A DNA stretch of 64,000 bases from an uncultured bacterium (lineage in GTDB: Bacteria > Oederibacteriota > PGYV01 > Palsa-1178), in assembly GCA_937889595.1 (NCBI GenBank), contig CALAOR010000088.1, positions 62,001-126,000 of the forward strand. Reading direction: 5' to 3'. This document shows positions 33,351 to 43,000 of this stretch, in pieces. Both the position numbers and the translations under genes were made by a program. The first letter of the stretch is position 1, and every line of letters begins with the position of its first letter. Below the pieces are notes generated by a model. The model was not told where the DNA came from and did no database searches. It worked only from the letters and a program-made list of their open reading frames with translations.

Positions 33351-34316
33351 TTAAAGTTTCATTATTCTTTCCAGAACTTCTTTCAGCGTATGTTCCGCGT
33401 TTATCACGAATTCTTCTTTTATTTCCACCTCTGAATTGTCGGCTTTCATCACAGCTTCCGCTTTATATGTGCCCGGCATATTTACCTTTATCACAAGCGG
33501 CCCGAGCGTGAATGAGCTTTCAGGGCTTATAAAATCCATGGAGTACAGCACCGTGGCGGAATTTCCGGTCCTTATTATCGAGTAATACTGTTTGGGTGTT
33601 ATTATTACGGCTGGATCCATCTTTATGGCAAGCACCGCGTTTGTCGCCATAACTTTTCCAGGGTTTTTTATTTCCACCTGGAGCTCCCTCGCGTCGCCTG
33701 ATGAAATAACCAGCGGTGTAAAAGCCGATACCTGCGTGCCGTCAATAAGAAGTTTCAACTCCTTTATCCTGGCATGGGCGGGATTATCCGACAGCGCTTC
33801 CATGATCCTGACATTCATGGCTTTTGATTCCCTGTCAGCCAGGCGGCCCATTTCTATGACCACGTCAAACAGCCTGATGAGCACAAACACCGCGAAAGAA
33901 AACGCGATGAAGGCCAAAACGGCGGTTTCAATTTTGTATGCGGGGAGCACCATGAAATATATCAGCACTGCCGCCATGGAAACGGCAAGCGGCACAGCCA
34001 GTCCTACGGCCACTTTTCTCATGTCAAGATATGACATGCGGGAGTTTGCCGTGCGGCGGACCGTTTTTTCCCTGATCTCCAGTTCCTTGAGTTTCTTTTT
34101 AAAATCCTTGAATTCTTCTTTATGAACGCCGCCTGCAGTAAAGGCATCCAGAAGGTCTCGCCTGGCTTTTTCAGCCTCGGCTTTTTTGTTTTCATATTTA
34201 ATTTTTATCCTGTCTATACCCCCCTGATACACGGTAAATAACAACCCGAGTACAGGCACTACGAATCCCAAAAACGCTATTACCATATATCCGAAAAGTG
34301 TCATGCTTTGGTCCAT
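33351..34316 (-). CDS. Membrane protein with coiled coil and beta-sandwich, unknown
   Basis: 321 residues. One N-terminal helix (~9-29), a charged coiled coil (~35-90, K-K-A-E-A-E-K-A-R-R), two more helices (~103-125 and ~130-153), then a soluble domain (~185-300) with an Ig/CARDB-like strand pattern (L-Q-V-E-I-K-N-P-G-K, then P-G-T-Y-K-A-E-A-V). The beta domain probably lies outside the cytoplasm or in it depending on an odd helix count. No family recognised. It starts one base after the MFS gene stop, so the two form an operon. Confidence 0.7.
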   Translation of the reverse strand: MDQSMTLFGYMVIAFLGFVVPVLGLLFTVYQGGIDRIKIKYENKKAEAEKARRDLLDAFTAGGVHKEEFKDFKKKLKELEIREKTVRRTANSRMSYLDMRKVAVGLAVPLAVSMAAVLIYFMVLPAYKIETAVLAFIAFSFAVFVLIRLFDVVIEMGRLADRESKAMNVRIMEALSDNPAHARIKELKLLIDGTQVSAFTPLVISSGDARELQVEIKNPGKVMATNAVLAIKMDPAVIITPKQYYSIIRTGNSATVLYSMDFISPESSFTLGPLVIKVNMPGTYKAEAVMKADNSEVEIKEEFVINAEHTLKEVLERIMKL

Positions 34317-34317
34317 G

Positions 34318-35550
34318 TCAGGCTCCTTTTGCTTGTCTGCTGCTTATAAAATTAACAAGGCCGTACGCTACAAGGGAAAGACCGGAAATAAGCATGACTT
34401 TTTCCTCGTTTATAAACCTGATGAGAAACCCTGCAAGGCCCGCGGCTATAAGCGGCCCCGTGTTCCTGAAAACATAATAAGCGGAAAATATCCTTCCCCT
34501 CATGTTTTCCGGGGTTTCCTTCTGAACCGTTGTTTCCGCGATGCTCAGGACCATGACCCCGGCAATGCCGCCGAAAAAGGCGCACGCCAGCAAAAATAAA
34601 TAACTGGGGAAAAAATACAGCCCCGTTATCAGCAGCCCGAATATCGGGAATATGAATTTAATGAGCCTTTCTTCTTCCACCCTTTTGAGTATTTTTTCGG
34701 TCAATATGACCCCGGCAACCAGCCCGGCACCGAGTATGGCCTGCATGATGCAAAGCGCGATAATGGTCTCGATCTTTATGCCTTCTGTGGAAATCATGCG
34801 CTCCAGAACCCCTCCGGTCAGGCTTATGTAGAACACTATTACCGCTATCATCATGAAAAATACGCGCCGGGTCACAAATTTTATCTTACCGTGCCCGCGC
34901 ATAAAATTAAACCCGTCCCCCAGGTCGTCGGTAATGTGCTTGAAAGACTCTATCTGTTTTTTCTTATGGACCTGCCCGGATTTTATCAGCAATACAAGCA
35001 GCACAGCCGGCACATAAAGGCATGCCGAAATAAACATCACATTTTTTGGTCCAAACTTGGCGATCACAAACCCGGATACGGCGTAGGTGGTTATCTGGGT
35101 AATGATCATGGCTGTGGCGGAAAGCGAATTTGCGCGGACAAGCATATCCTTGTCATAAACAAGATCCGGCACAAAAGCGGATTTCGCGGGTGTGAAAAAC
35201 TGCGTGGAAAATGATTTCATGAACACGAAAAAATAGAGCAGGGGTATCAATTCCCTGTACTCCACGCACAAAAATATAAGGAATATAAACACGCCTTTGG
35301 CAAAGGTCGAGACGGCAAGCAGTGTTTTTTTACTAAACAGGTCAATTATGACCCCTGAAAACGGCCCAATGATGATGATAGGCAAACCGATCCAGAAAAG
35401 CAGTATTGTCATGTTCGCGGTTTTGGACCCGGCCTCCATGCCCATGACCCAAGCTATCAATGCCATGAGTATAAGGCTGTCCCCTATCTGTTCTACGGTC
35501 TGCACGAGCAGCAGCAGTGAGAAGTTTCTGTTAATAAAAGCGTTTTTCAT
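34318..35550 (-). CDS. MFS transporter, EntS/MFS_3-like
   Basis: 410 residues with about twelve transmembrane helices. The early N-R-N-F-S-L-L-L-L-V-Q-T start and the conserved loop G-V-I-I-D-L-F-S-K-K (~64-73) fit the MFS_3 exporter group, including enterobactin and macrolide exporters. The R-G-R-I-F-S segment before helix ten is also typical. Substrate unknown. It is followed directly by the coiled-coil membrane protein and diverges from the MprF-like gene. Confidence 0.88.
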   Translation of the reverse strand: MKNAFINRNFSLLLLVQTVEQIGDSLILMALIAWVMGMEAGSKTANMTILLFWIGLPIIIIGPFSGVIIDLFSKKTLLAVSTFAKGVFIFLIFLCVEYRELIPLLYFFVFMKSFSTQFFTPAKSAFVPDLVYDKDMLVRANSLSATAMIITQITTYAVSGFVIAKFGPKNVMFISACLYVPAVLLVLLIKSGQVHKKKQIESFKHITDDLGDGFNFMRGHGKIKFVTRRVFFMMIAVIVFYISLTGGVLERMISTEGIKIETIIALCIMQAILGAGLVAGVILTEKILKRVEEERLIKFIFPIFGLLITGLYFFPSYLFLLACAFFGGIAGVMVLSIAETTVQKETPENMRGRIFSAYYVFRNTGPLIAAGLAGFLIRFINEEKVMLISGLSLVAYGLVNFISSRQAKGA

Positions 35551-35749
35551 GCGTTTTCCTTCGGTTGCGGTTAGTTTAATCCAGATATTGATATTATCAC
35601 AGCCTGTAGGAATTTTCCATATCTAATGTTGGGTCCCGCAAAAAGTTATAGAGACGGGAGCCTGGAGTTGTTTTAAACGGTCTAAACCCCGGTTTTTCAA
35701 CGCACTTCCGGCTTTTGGACCCCGACTTTACCTGGGCCTCAAAATCCCC

Positions 35750-35778
35750 TTGCTTTACCCTCCCCTATTCTATATTAT
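35750..35778 (+). promoter_or_regulatory. Promoter giving a probably leaderless mprF-like transcript
   Basis: TTGCTT (35750-35755), 17 bases, TATTAT (35773-35778), placing the transcription start at or within a base or two of the ATG at 35785. No ribosome-binding sequence precedes this ATG. Confidence 0.5.
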
Positions 35779-35784
35779 TATTAT

Positions 35785-38289
35785 ATGGACACAAAACTAC
35801 TAAAACGTTTGGGAACCGCAGTTACAGTCATTTCATTTGCCGCGTCTTTTTTTGTCCTTGCAGGATTTTTTAAGGGACATGGGACACAGGGCATAATATC
35901 CGGGTTTTTTGCAATATCACCGGGCAACATAGCCATGTCTTTTGTTTTCACGGCTTTAAGTTACTTTTTTCTTATATTTTCCGATTATCTGGCCGTGCGT
36001 TACACGGGACATAAACTCCCGTTCAGGAAATACGCGGCTGTTTCCTTTACAGCCAATGCATTTGGAAATTCACTTGGCTTGTCCATCTTAAGCTCATCGG
36101 CCGTGCGATTGAGGCTTTACTCGCTGTGGGATTTCTCCGTGTCTGAAATAGGCCGCATAATCGCGTTCTGCGGGGTTTCGGAAATAACAGGCTTTGCAGC
36201 GCTGTCCGCAATACTGCTGGATTTAAACATATGGCCCGGGTCCTTCCATCCTTTTGTAAAGTACGCCTCCTTTGCCGCCGCGATAATACTGCTGCTTATA
36301 CTGCTCTCGTACCTGATATGGGCCTCTTTCTACAAAAAAACATACGCTGTTTTAGGCAACACCTTCCGCCCGCCGGGTGCTCCCCTGGCCGCGCTGCAGG
36401 TATTGGTTTCCGCCCTTGACTGGTTTTTTGCGGCAGCCGCCTTCTATGTGCTTATACAGGACCCTTCCCTGACTTTCACGTTGTTCTTTGCGTCCTACCT
36501 GGCTTCGGAAATACTCAGTATCATAAGCAATGTGCCGGGCGGCTTCGGGGTATTTGACGCCGCCGCCATATCTTTGATGTCCATGGATAAAAGCAGCGGC
36601 ACGGGGGTCATCAGCGCGGTAATATTTTTTCGTATAATATATTTTTTCATTCCGCTTGCCGTTTCATACATCGTGTACGGGCTGGCAGAGGCCGAATCTG
36701 CGCGCAAAAACATTTTTTCAAAAGCCGGGGAGATAAAGGACCTGCTCTCCTCCACGCCCGGATATATTTTCTCGTTTTTTGCCTTCATTACGGGTTCGGT
36801 AAGCCTTCTGATATGCTCCATTCCCGCACTGCAGCCCAGGGCTGCCATGATATCCGGCATCATGCCTTTATTCCTTTCCGAATCAGCGTCCCTGCTTGCC
36901 GCGCTTTGCTGCGCCGGTCTTATCATGCTTACCCGCGGCCTTCAGAAAAACATTTACTCCTCATATGTTTGGTCGCTCGCGCTTTTGGTTTCAATTGCGC
37001 TTTTTCTGCTTGTTCAAAGTTTCAGCTATGAAGCGTCTTTCCTGATCTTCCTGCTCTTCGGTATCATGCTTTTTTTCAGGGACAGTTTTTACAGGCGCAC
37101 CGGGCCTTTCACGGAAAAACCCACCACAGGGCTTTTATTTGTGACTGCCGCTGTCATGGCCTTTTGCGCACTGATCGCGTACCTGTCCGGCGGCCCGGAA
37201 AACATCTATGTTTCAAGGGGTGTGCGTTCCCTCGTGGTTTCCGGCATTGCGCTCGCTGCCTGGATCGTCATCAACATATTCAAACCGTACAAACCCATGC
37301 CCCACGCGTCCTCGGATTACGACATACATACCGCGTCAAAAATTGCGTTTAACGACCCTGACACCACGGCGCAACTCGCGCTTTCAGGCGACAAGAAAAT
37401 GATCTTTTCATGGTCCCGCCTGTCTTTTCTCATGTACGCCCAGTGCGGGGACCATTTTGTAGCGCTCGGCGACCCGGTTGGGCCGTATGTGGAGATGGAG
37501 GAACTTATATGGAAATTCAAGAAAATGGCCCTGCAGAACAAGGGCACTCCGGCTTTTTTTAATACCACGGACGACAACCTGCACTTTTATGATGATTCCG
37601 GGTTTAATTTTTACAAAATAGGCGAAGAGGCAAAGATCGCCCTTGAATCCTACCCGCAAAATAAAAAGAACGGCGATATGCTTGCGGGCTTAAGCTTAAG
37701 GATGCAGGCGCAGGGATTTTCTTTCAGGGTTTTTCCGAAAAGTTCCAATACGGCCGTCATAAAGGAAACCGCGCCGGTCTCATCAGAGTGGCTCAGGACC
37801 ATGAAAATAAAGGAACCGGGTTTTATCATAGGTTCTTACAGCCGGGATTACCTGAAAAATTTTTCCATCGCGGCCGTATATAAGAACAACAGGCTTTTCG
37901 CCTTCGCGAATATATTCGCGTCAAACGACAGGGATGAGTTCAGGATAGACATGCTCCGCCACTTAAAAGGCGCGCCTGATGATTTTGAGGAATACTTCAA
38001 CTGCATGCTGGTGCAGTGGGGCATGGAAAACCACTTTGCTTTCTTTAACCTGGGCCTGGCGCCCCTGGCCGGCCCCGAACTTAATTCTTTTTCGCCTTCA
38101 TGGAAGGACGCAGGCGCGGCCCTTTATAACCACGGCGCGAGGTTCCAAAGTTCAAAAGCGTTAAGGGATCAAAAAGAAAAATTGGGCCCGTCATGGCACC
38201 CGCGGTACCTTGTGTGCGCGAACTTCATGGACGTTCCTTCCATACTCTCTGAAATATCCCTGCTGACCACGGACAAAAAACAGTTTTGA
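35785..38289 (+). CDS. MprF-like lysyl/alanyl-phosphatidylglycerol synthase family protein
   Basis: 834 residues. The N-terminal flippase-type domain (~1-310, about eight helices; A-N-A-F-G-N-S-L-G, S-N-V-P-G-G-F-G-V-F-D) is followed by six or so more helices to ~510 and a cytoplasmic DUF2156 GNAT-like domain (~520-820; A-L-G-D-P-V-G, F-N-L-G-L-A-P-L-A-G). MprF uses aminoacyl-tRNA to add amino acids to phosphatidylglycerol and flips the product, lowering surface charge. pgsA and pgpA at 5-6 kb make the lipid substrate. The tRNA specificity cannot be deduced. No ribosome site is seen. Confidence 0.9.
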   Translation: MDTKLLKRLGTAVTVISFAASFFVLAGFFKGHGTQGIISGFFAISPGNIAMSFVFTALSYFFLIFSDYLAVRYTGHKLPFRKYAAVSFTANAFGNSLGLSILSSSAVRLRLYSLWDFSVSEIGRIIAFCGVSEITGFAALSAILLDLNIWPGSFHPFVKYASFAAAIILLLILLSYLIWASFYKKTYAVLGNTFRPPGAPLAALQVLVSALDWFFAAAAFYVLIQDPSLTFTLFFASYLASEILSIISNVPGGFGVFDAAAISLMSMDKSSGTGVISAVIFFRIIYFFIPLAVSYIVYGLAEAESARKNIFSKAGEIKDLLSSTPGYIFSFFAFITGSVSLLICSIPALQPRAAMISGIMPLFLSESASLLAALCCAGLIMLTRGLQKNIYSSYVWSLALLVSIALFLLVQSFSYEASFLIFLLFGIMLFFRDSFYRRTGPFTEKPTTGLLFVTAAVMAFCALIAYLSGGPENIYVSRGVRSLVVSGIALAAWIVINIFKPYKPMPHASSDYDIHTASKIAFNDPDTTAQLALSGDKKMIFSWSRLSFLMYAQCGDHFVALGDPVGPYVEMEELIWKFKKMALQNKGTPAFFNTTDDNLHFYDDSGFNFYKIGEEAKIALESYPQNKKNGDMLAGLSLRMQAQGFSFRVFPKSSNTAVIKETAPVSSEWLRTMKIKEPGFIIGSYSRDYLKNFSIAAVYKNNRLFAFANIFASNDRDEFRIDMLRHLKGAPDDFEEYFNCMLVQWGMENHFAFFNLGLAPLAGPELNSFSPSWKDAGAALYNHGARFQSSKALRDQKEKLGPSWHPRYLVCANFMDVPSILSEISLLTTDKKQF

Positions 38290-38362
38290 CCGCCCTGCGG
38301 CAAGCCGGGTATTAAGCAGTTTTCCGCATCCGTAGGTCTTTTCCATTTCTATGCGTATCTTT

Positions 38363-40195
38363 TTACCAGCCCAATTGCGCGGCTATATTCGCGTCGATCC
38401 AGGTTTTGAGCGCGAGCGCGATCTTTGTGTGCGCTGCAATCAGGGGATGGGTGTTGTCCCCCGCATATTCAGTTGTCAAAAGCGGGAAACCCGCTGCAGC
38501 CGGATTGTTTAAGGGTACGTAGAACATTTTTGCATCAGCTTTATTTGTCACTACCTGGCTTATGTACTGGCCTGCGGCAACGTTTACCCATGACGGCACG
38601 GGTTCGGTGCATAATATATATGCGTTTGGATAATCAGCCCTTACATCCGTCAGGAAACTTGAATATGCATCCTCAAAGGCTGTCTGGTCAGGCACGCCTG
38701 CGGAGAAATCATTTGTTCCGAGCGCCAATACCACAACATCGGCCTGCCACGATGAAAAATTCCATTTTTGCGATGAAACCGCAGGCGCTGCTTCAAAATT
38801 CATATTTGGATAAATTGCCGCAATAGTAGGCGGCGGATCACATCCCGGGCAGTTCCTATATACACCTATACCACCCCTTGATATTGTCCTGCCTTCCGCA
38901 TTATACATCCTCGCGAGCTGGGGGCCAAAAGCCATGTACCCGTTTTGGATACAACCGCCGTACGGATCCGAACAGGGGTTTGACCCAGCCCATTCATTCC
39001 ATGAGCCGCAGGTAATCGAGTCCCCTATGAATTCCATTTTTCTTGTTGTCTTAGGCGCGGGGCTGGATAATATCTTCCCCGGATCAAGGCCAAAACCGGT
39101 AAAACTGATTACGCCCGAGTTGCCTTCATTCCTGCGCACTATCATCAGAGTGTGGGTGGTATCAGCAAGTCCGATTATGATTAACGGAGTTGGAGAAGGC
39201 AGTGCATGATTTGAATTGTACTGGTCAAGCACCTCGAATTTCGTAAAACTTGCCTGGTTGTTAAAATCACCGTCTATGGCGTAGGCAAACCACACATCCC
39301 AGCCTGATAAGTTGAATTTTATGCTCGTACCGCTGAAATTTGTAATTATATAACTTGTGCCCCAGCCTGTCTTGGGGACAGTCGGGCTTGTGAGATCCCA
39401 CCTTCCGTAATACTGGATGGCGGCGTTATCTGCCGTGCCGTTTGTATACTGAAGCACCGGCGTATATGTATAAGTCGGAGTAATCGTGCTTGTCATGGTG
39501 ATAGTGCTTGTCATGGTCACGGTGTCGGGGGTTCCTCCCGGAGTTTTGGTCTGGGTAAAGGTCGGTGAAGCCGTGTTCGTAGCAGTAGGAGTCCCAAAAA
39601 CAGTTATATCAATCGAGTCGATATATATTGAACCCGTGTAAGCCGTGTTGGGGACATATTTAACGCCCAACCTTGTTACATTTGCTAGGTCTGTCGGGTT
39701 GGTCGAGTCCACGTAATCAGGATGCATTGGATCATAAATCAACGTGTTCCACGCGCCACCAACAAGAGTTACTGTCGGCCCGCTGGACCAGCCCCATCCT
39801 GTCGCGCCGGATTGCAGACTTTGCATATAGACCTGAGCCGTGCCTCCCGGAAAATCCGCAGGTACCCAGACCCTGATCGTAACATATTTTCCGGTAAAAT
39901 TTGTAACGCTTGGCGGGCTTATGGCGATGCCGTTCATCGCGGGAGTGGTAAATGAACCGGTAACTTTTAAAGAATGTGTCCCGTGATAGGCCCTGTCCGT
40001 GGAATTTGAAGAGAGCAGTATCCCTCCGATATCTACCCAGCTAGCCGTTGTCCCGTCCTCAAAAGAATAAGTGGCCGTGTCCGCAATAACAGCGGTGGCG
40101 GTTTCCCCAGGTGATAAATGCGATTGTTTTTTGCACGAAATGGCCGAGAATAACATTACAAACGAAATAAAAACCGCGAACAAAACTTTTTTCAT
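38363..40195 (-). CDS. Secreted CE2-like SGNH esterase with T/P linker
   Basis: 610 residues from ATG 40195 (GGGAGG upstream). Lipoprotein signal ending A-I-S-C-K-K. Residues ~40-205 form a carbohydrate-binding-like jelly roll (V-T-I-R-V-W-V-P-A-D), related to the separate protein at 58.4 kb. A Thr/Pro linker (~208-245) leads to a second beta-sandwich and an SGNH domain with catalytic G-D-S-I-T-C-G (~392), L-G-T-N-D-F-S (~500) and the late D-N-T-H-P. Beta-sandwich plus SGNH is the layout of carbohydrate esterase family 2, which deacetylates plant or other polysaccharides. It lacks a FlgD-like C-terminus. Confidence 0.86.
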   Translation of the reverse strand: MKKVLFAVFISFVMLFSAISCKKQSHLSPGETATAVIADTATYSFEDGTTASWVDIGGILLSSNSTDRAYHGTHSLKVTGSFTTPAMNGIAISPPSVTNFTGKYVTIRVWVPADFPGGTAQVYMQSLQSGATGWGWSSGPTVTLVGGAWNTLIYDPMHPDYVDSTNPTDLANVTRLGVKYVPNTAYTGSIYIDSIDITVFGTPTATNTASPTFTQTKTPGGTPDTVTMTSTITMTSTITPTYTYTPVLQYTNGTADNAAIQYYGRWDLTSPTVPKTGWGTSYIITNFSGTSIKFNLSGWDVWFAYAIDGDFNNQASFTKFEVLDQYNSNHALPSPTPLIIIGLADTTHTLMIVRRNEGNSGVISFTGFGLDPGKILSSPAPKTTRKMEFIGDSITCGSWNEWAGSNPCSDPYGGCIQNGYMAFGPQLARMYNAEGRTISRGGIGVYRNCPGCDPPPTIAAIYPNMNFEAAPAVSSQKWNFSSWQADVVVLALGTNDFSAGVPDQTAFEDAYSSFLTDVRADYPNAYILCTEPVPSWVNVAAGQYISQVVTNKADAKMFYVPLNNPAAAGFPLLTTEYAGDNTHPLIAAHTKIALALKTWIDANIAAQLGW

Positions 40196-40378
40196 TATCA
40201 AACCTCCCGAATTTATAAGCGCTTTCGTAAGCGCATTTTGATTTTTATGCCGGACAACTTCAAAGCTATTTTTTATGCGATTACCGATATATTATAATAC
40301 AAAATTTAAAATTTGCAATTTGAATTTTCACGTGTAAATTTTGGCTTGACCCTGACTTTTAATGTTGCCGGAGGTAAA

Positions 40379-41281
40379 TCACCTTACATACGCGCCGATA
40401 AGCAATGCCCCTGCTATGAAATGCGCCGCGAGCGTCAATGCGCAGGCCGGTCCCAGTTTTGAAGGTGTTTCATATTTTTTCCACAGTTCAAGGCATGCGG
40501 CCGCGGATAACAACCCTGCGCATCCAGCCAGCAGGCCTTTAGCAGGCATAATTCCCCAAAATATCCCGACAGGAATGGATGAAAAAGCCGCAGCTGTTAT
40601 TGCGGCGTATAAGATCCTTGACCTTTTTCTGCCGAGCCTTACAACAAGATTATTCTTCCCTGTTTCCCTGTCGGCATTATAATCCGGGAATTCCGCCATG
40701 ACAACAAAAGCAGCCGTAAGCAGGCCGAGCGGCAGGGAAATAATCATAGGTTCCAGGCTTGGCGCATTGGTTTGTGCGGTGTAAGACGCGAACGCGATCA
40801 ACGGCCCGAAATTCAGGAACACGAGGGCCTCGCCAAAACCGGTACGCGCTATTTTGAACGGGGGCGCCGAATAAAAGATGCCCGACGCCATGCCGAGCAT
40901 ACCCGATAAAAGTACAAAACCATTGGACTTTAAGGACGCGTAAGCCAGGCACGCGGCGGCAAGTACAAAAAATACGATTCCTTCGGCCCTAACCTCGATC
41001 AAAGTCAATACACTTGACTGCAGCAGCCTGCTTCCCCCGGTAAAAGGCCCTATAAACTCCTTATTAATATTGTCAGTGCCGTCTAAAGCGTCAAAATAAT
41101 CGTTTATGACATTTGTCCCGAGATGTATGAAAATAAAACCCAGAAGTACTGCCCAGAATATGCCGGGTTTGAGCGTACTGCCGCGATATGATGCAAGGAC
41201 GCTGCCGAGTATCACGGGAATAATTGTAGTGCTTAATATGCCCGCCCTGGTTTCCAGAACATAAGCCAATATTTTTTTCAT
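40379..41281 (-). CDS. UbiA-family prenyltransferase, MenA-like
   Basis: 300 residues, about eight or nine transmembrane helices. The two Asp-rich motifs are present: N-D-Y-F-D-A-L-D-G-T-D (~64) and D-Y-N-A-D-R-E-T-G-K (~203). The early R-A-G-I-L-S-T-T-I-I-P-V segment resembles 1,4-dihydroxy-2-naphthoate octaprenyltransferase, which makes menaquinone, the likely electron acceptor for the glycerol-3-phosphate oxidoreductases. No other men gene is in the window, so the acceptor is uncertain. GGAGG precedes the ATG. Confidence 0.88.
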   Translation of the reverse strand: MKKILAYVLETRAGILSTTIIPVILGSVLASYRGSTLKPGIFWAVLLGFIFIHLGTNVINDYFDALDGTDNINKEFIGPFTGGSRLLQSSVLTLIEVRAEGIVFFVLAAACLAYASLKSNGFVLLSGMLGMASGIFYSAPPFKIARTGFGEALVFLNFGPLIAFASYTAQTNAPSLEPMIISLPLGLLTAAFVVMAEFPDYNADRETGKNNLVVRLGRKRSRILYAAITAAAFSSIPVGIFWGIMPAKGLLAGCAGLLSAAACLELWKKYETPSKLGPACALTLAAHFIAGALLIGAYVR

Positions 41282-41325
41282 TTATATCCTCCGTTGTGTT
41301 AAAATTTATTATACCATAAAGCCAT

Positions 41326-41440
41326 GCGTAGAGAGGCTGCAGGAACATGAGCCTGTCGAATGTTGCTGCCTCTCTACCGGGGCGTTAGGAACAGAGCCGT
41401 TGTCAGAGAGGCAGCAAGCAACCGCCCCGCATTATCCGGC
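41326..41440. repeat. Compound intergenic repeat with GAGCCTGTCGA core
   Basis: Contains GAGAGGC-type arms and AGAGAGGCAGCAA, arranged as inverted copies around 41344-41364, the palindrome AACAT-GAGCCTGTCGA-ATGTT. The remainder of the 260-base gap holds no gene. Confidence 0.6.
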
Positions 41441-41542
41441 ATTGATTATAAGCGATTTTTTTGATACTATATATACTTGAAAAGCAATCCTAAAACAATT
41501 GACTGCAAATTTTTTAATTACATTAACCGGAGGTAAGCTGCC

Positions 41543-42094
41543 ATCAACATACTTATTTTAAACTTAAACCCCGACAAAAAGGACGATGAATTCGAAAAGT
41601 ACGCGCAGGAATTCAAAGCCGGACTTGAACACAAACTTCACAGCGTGGAATACGTGGTTGCCCGCGACATGGACATAAAACCCTGCATAGGATGCTGGGA
41701 CTGCTGGGCAAAAACCCCGGGAGTATGTGTCCTGCAGGATGATATGCACCTGATACTTAAGCACATCAATCACAATGACCTCCTGGTTTTTGCCGCGCCT
41801 TTTAGCATGGGATTCTTTCATTCTTTTGTCAAAACAGTGCAGGAACGCATGATCCCGCTGCTTTTGCCTTACTCGGAGCTTGTTATGGGAGAGATGCATC
41901 ATACGCTGCGCTACGGGACCTCGCCTGAACTTGCTTTCATTTATAAACCCGAACCCGACACTGATGAAGAAGACGTGCAGATTAACAGGGATGTTTTTGA
42001 CAGGTTTGCCCTGAATTTCAGCAGCACCGTGGTATTTTTCCACTCAATAAAAAAATCCGCAATGGAGATCATACATGAAACTGTCGATTTTTAA
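41543..42094 (+). CDS. Flavodoxin-fold NAD(P)H oxidoreductase, apparent ATC start
   Basis: 183 residues if read from ATC 41543. From there it reads I-N-I-L-I-L-N-L-N-P, the first strand and phosphate loop of flavodoxin-like FMN reductases, then C-I-G-C-W-D-C-W (~48). GGAGG (41529-41533) sits nine bases ahead. A stop codon occurs three codons upstream and no ATG, GTG or TTG lies between it and the first strand. The first in-frame ATG (41645) would delete the FMN loop. The C-x2-C-x2-C motif is common in iron-sulfur flavoprotein relatives. Overlaps the next gene by 20 bases. Confidence 0.75.
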   Translation: MNILILNLNPDKKDDEFEKYAQEFKAGLEHKLHSVEYVVARDMDIKPCIGCWDCWAKTPGVCVLQDDMHLILKHINHNDLLVFAAPFSMGFFHSFVKTVQERMIPLLLPYSELVMGEMHHTLRYGTSPELAFIYKPEPDTDEEDVQINRDVFDRFALNFSSTVVFFHSIKKSAMEIIHETVDF

Positions 42095-42737
42095 CGGTTC
42101 ACCCAGGTACAAGGCAGGCAACACAAAAATATTGCTTGAAAAATTCATTGCCGGATTCATGGAAACCCCGGGCAACTGCTTTGAACTTTCATACCTGGCC
42201 GCGAACAGCGACGCTGCCGAGTATAAAAAGTTATTCAGGGGATCCGAAGCTGTGATAATAGCCTTCCCTCTTTACGCAGATTCCATGCCCTCAAAAGTCA
42301 AGATGTTCATGGAATCGCTGAAAGAATTCAAGGGGAAGAAAGACAATCCGCAGCTCGGATTCATCGTGCAGTCCGGTTTTCCGGAAGGCGTACACAGTTC
42401 GTACGTGGAAAAATACCTGAAAAAACTCTGCGTAACGCTCGGATGTTTTTATCTTGGCACAATAATAAAAGGCGGGGTTGAAGGCATACAGATCATGCCG
42501 TCTTACATGACAAAAAAACTTTTTTCGGATTTTACCGCACTCGGCAGGATATTCGGCAGGACCGAGTACCTGGATAAACCCATAATTTCAAGGATGAAAC
42601 TCCCCTTCAGGTACAGCCCTTTGATGTACCCGCTGATATGGCTCATGAAAACGACGGGTTTGAACGACTGGTACTGGAACAGCTGGCTGAAACGGAATAA
42701 GGTTTTTGAAAAACGGTTTGATCAGCCGTACAAATAA
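42075..42737 (+). CDS. NADPH-dependent FMN reductase/flavodoxin-family protein
   Basis: 220 residues. M-K-L-S-I-F-N-G-S-P-R-Y-K-A-G-N-T is the FMN phosphate loop; A-F-P-L-Y-A-D-S-M-P (~76) is the second flavin loop, followed by a helix and V-Q-S-G-F-P. A C-terminal extension (~165-220) is aromatic and basic (L-N-D-W-Y-W-N-S-W) and may touch the membrane. It overlaps the preceding flavodoxin-like gene by 20 bases; together they may be two halves of one redox enzyme. Substrate unknown. Confidence 0.85.
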   Translation: MKLSIFNGSPRYKAGNTKILLEKFIAGFMETPGNCFELSYLAANSDAAEYKKLFRGSEAVIIAFPLYADSMPSKVKMFMESLKEFKGKKDNPQLGFIVQSGFPEGVHSSYVEKYLKKLCVTLGCFYLGTIIKGGVEGIQIMPSYMTKKLFSDFTALGRIFGRTEYLDKPIISRMKLPFRYSPLMYPLIWLMKTTGLNDWYWNSWLKRNKVFEKRFDQPYK

Positions 42738-42781
42738 TAATTAAATGATACTGCCTGAAAACCCTTAAAAACCATCGTTGT

Positions 42782-42854
42782 GGGCCGAATAATATTCGGC
42801 CCCTACAAATATCTGTCTGCACTTGTAGGGGCAGCATATCATGCTGCCCGCCCC
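42782..42854. repeat. Pair of TAGGGGC-type intergenic palindromes
   Basis: 42782-42802 is GGGCCGAATA, A, complement. 42828-42854 is GGGGCAGCAT..ATGCTGC..GCCCC. Both adjoin a CCCCTAC or GTAGGGG end, the signature of the same small-palindrome family as 28217-28238. Confidence 0.72.
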
Positions 42855-43000
42855 TTGCGGATTTTTCCGACCGCTTCCAAATATCATCCCAACACATGTC
42901 CAATAGAATACCACACGTTTGACTTGCTTTTTTTGTGTATAATCAGAGCATCCAATACCCTTCTACTATCTACTCTCTACTATCTCAAGCCCTTGATCTC

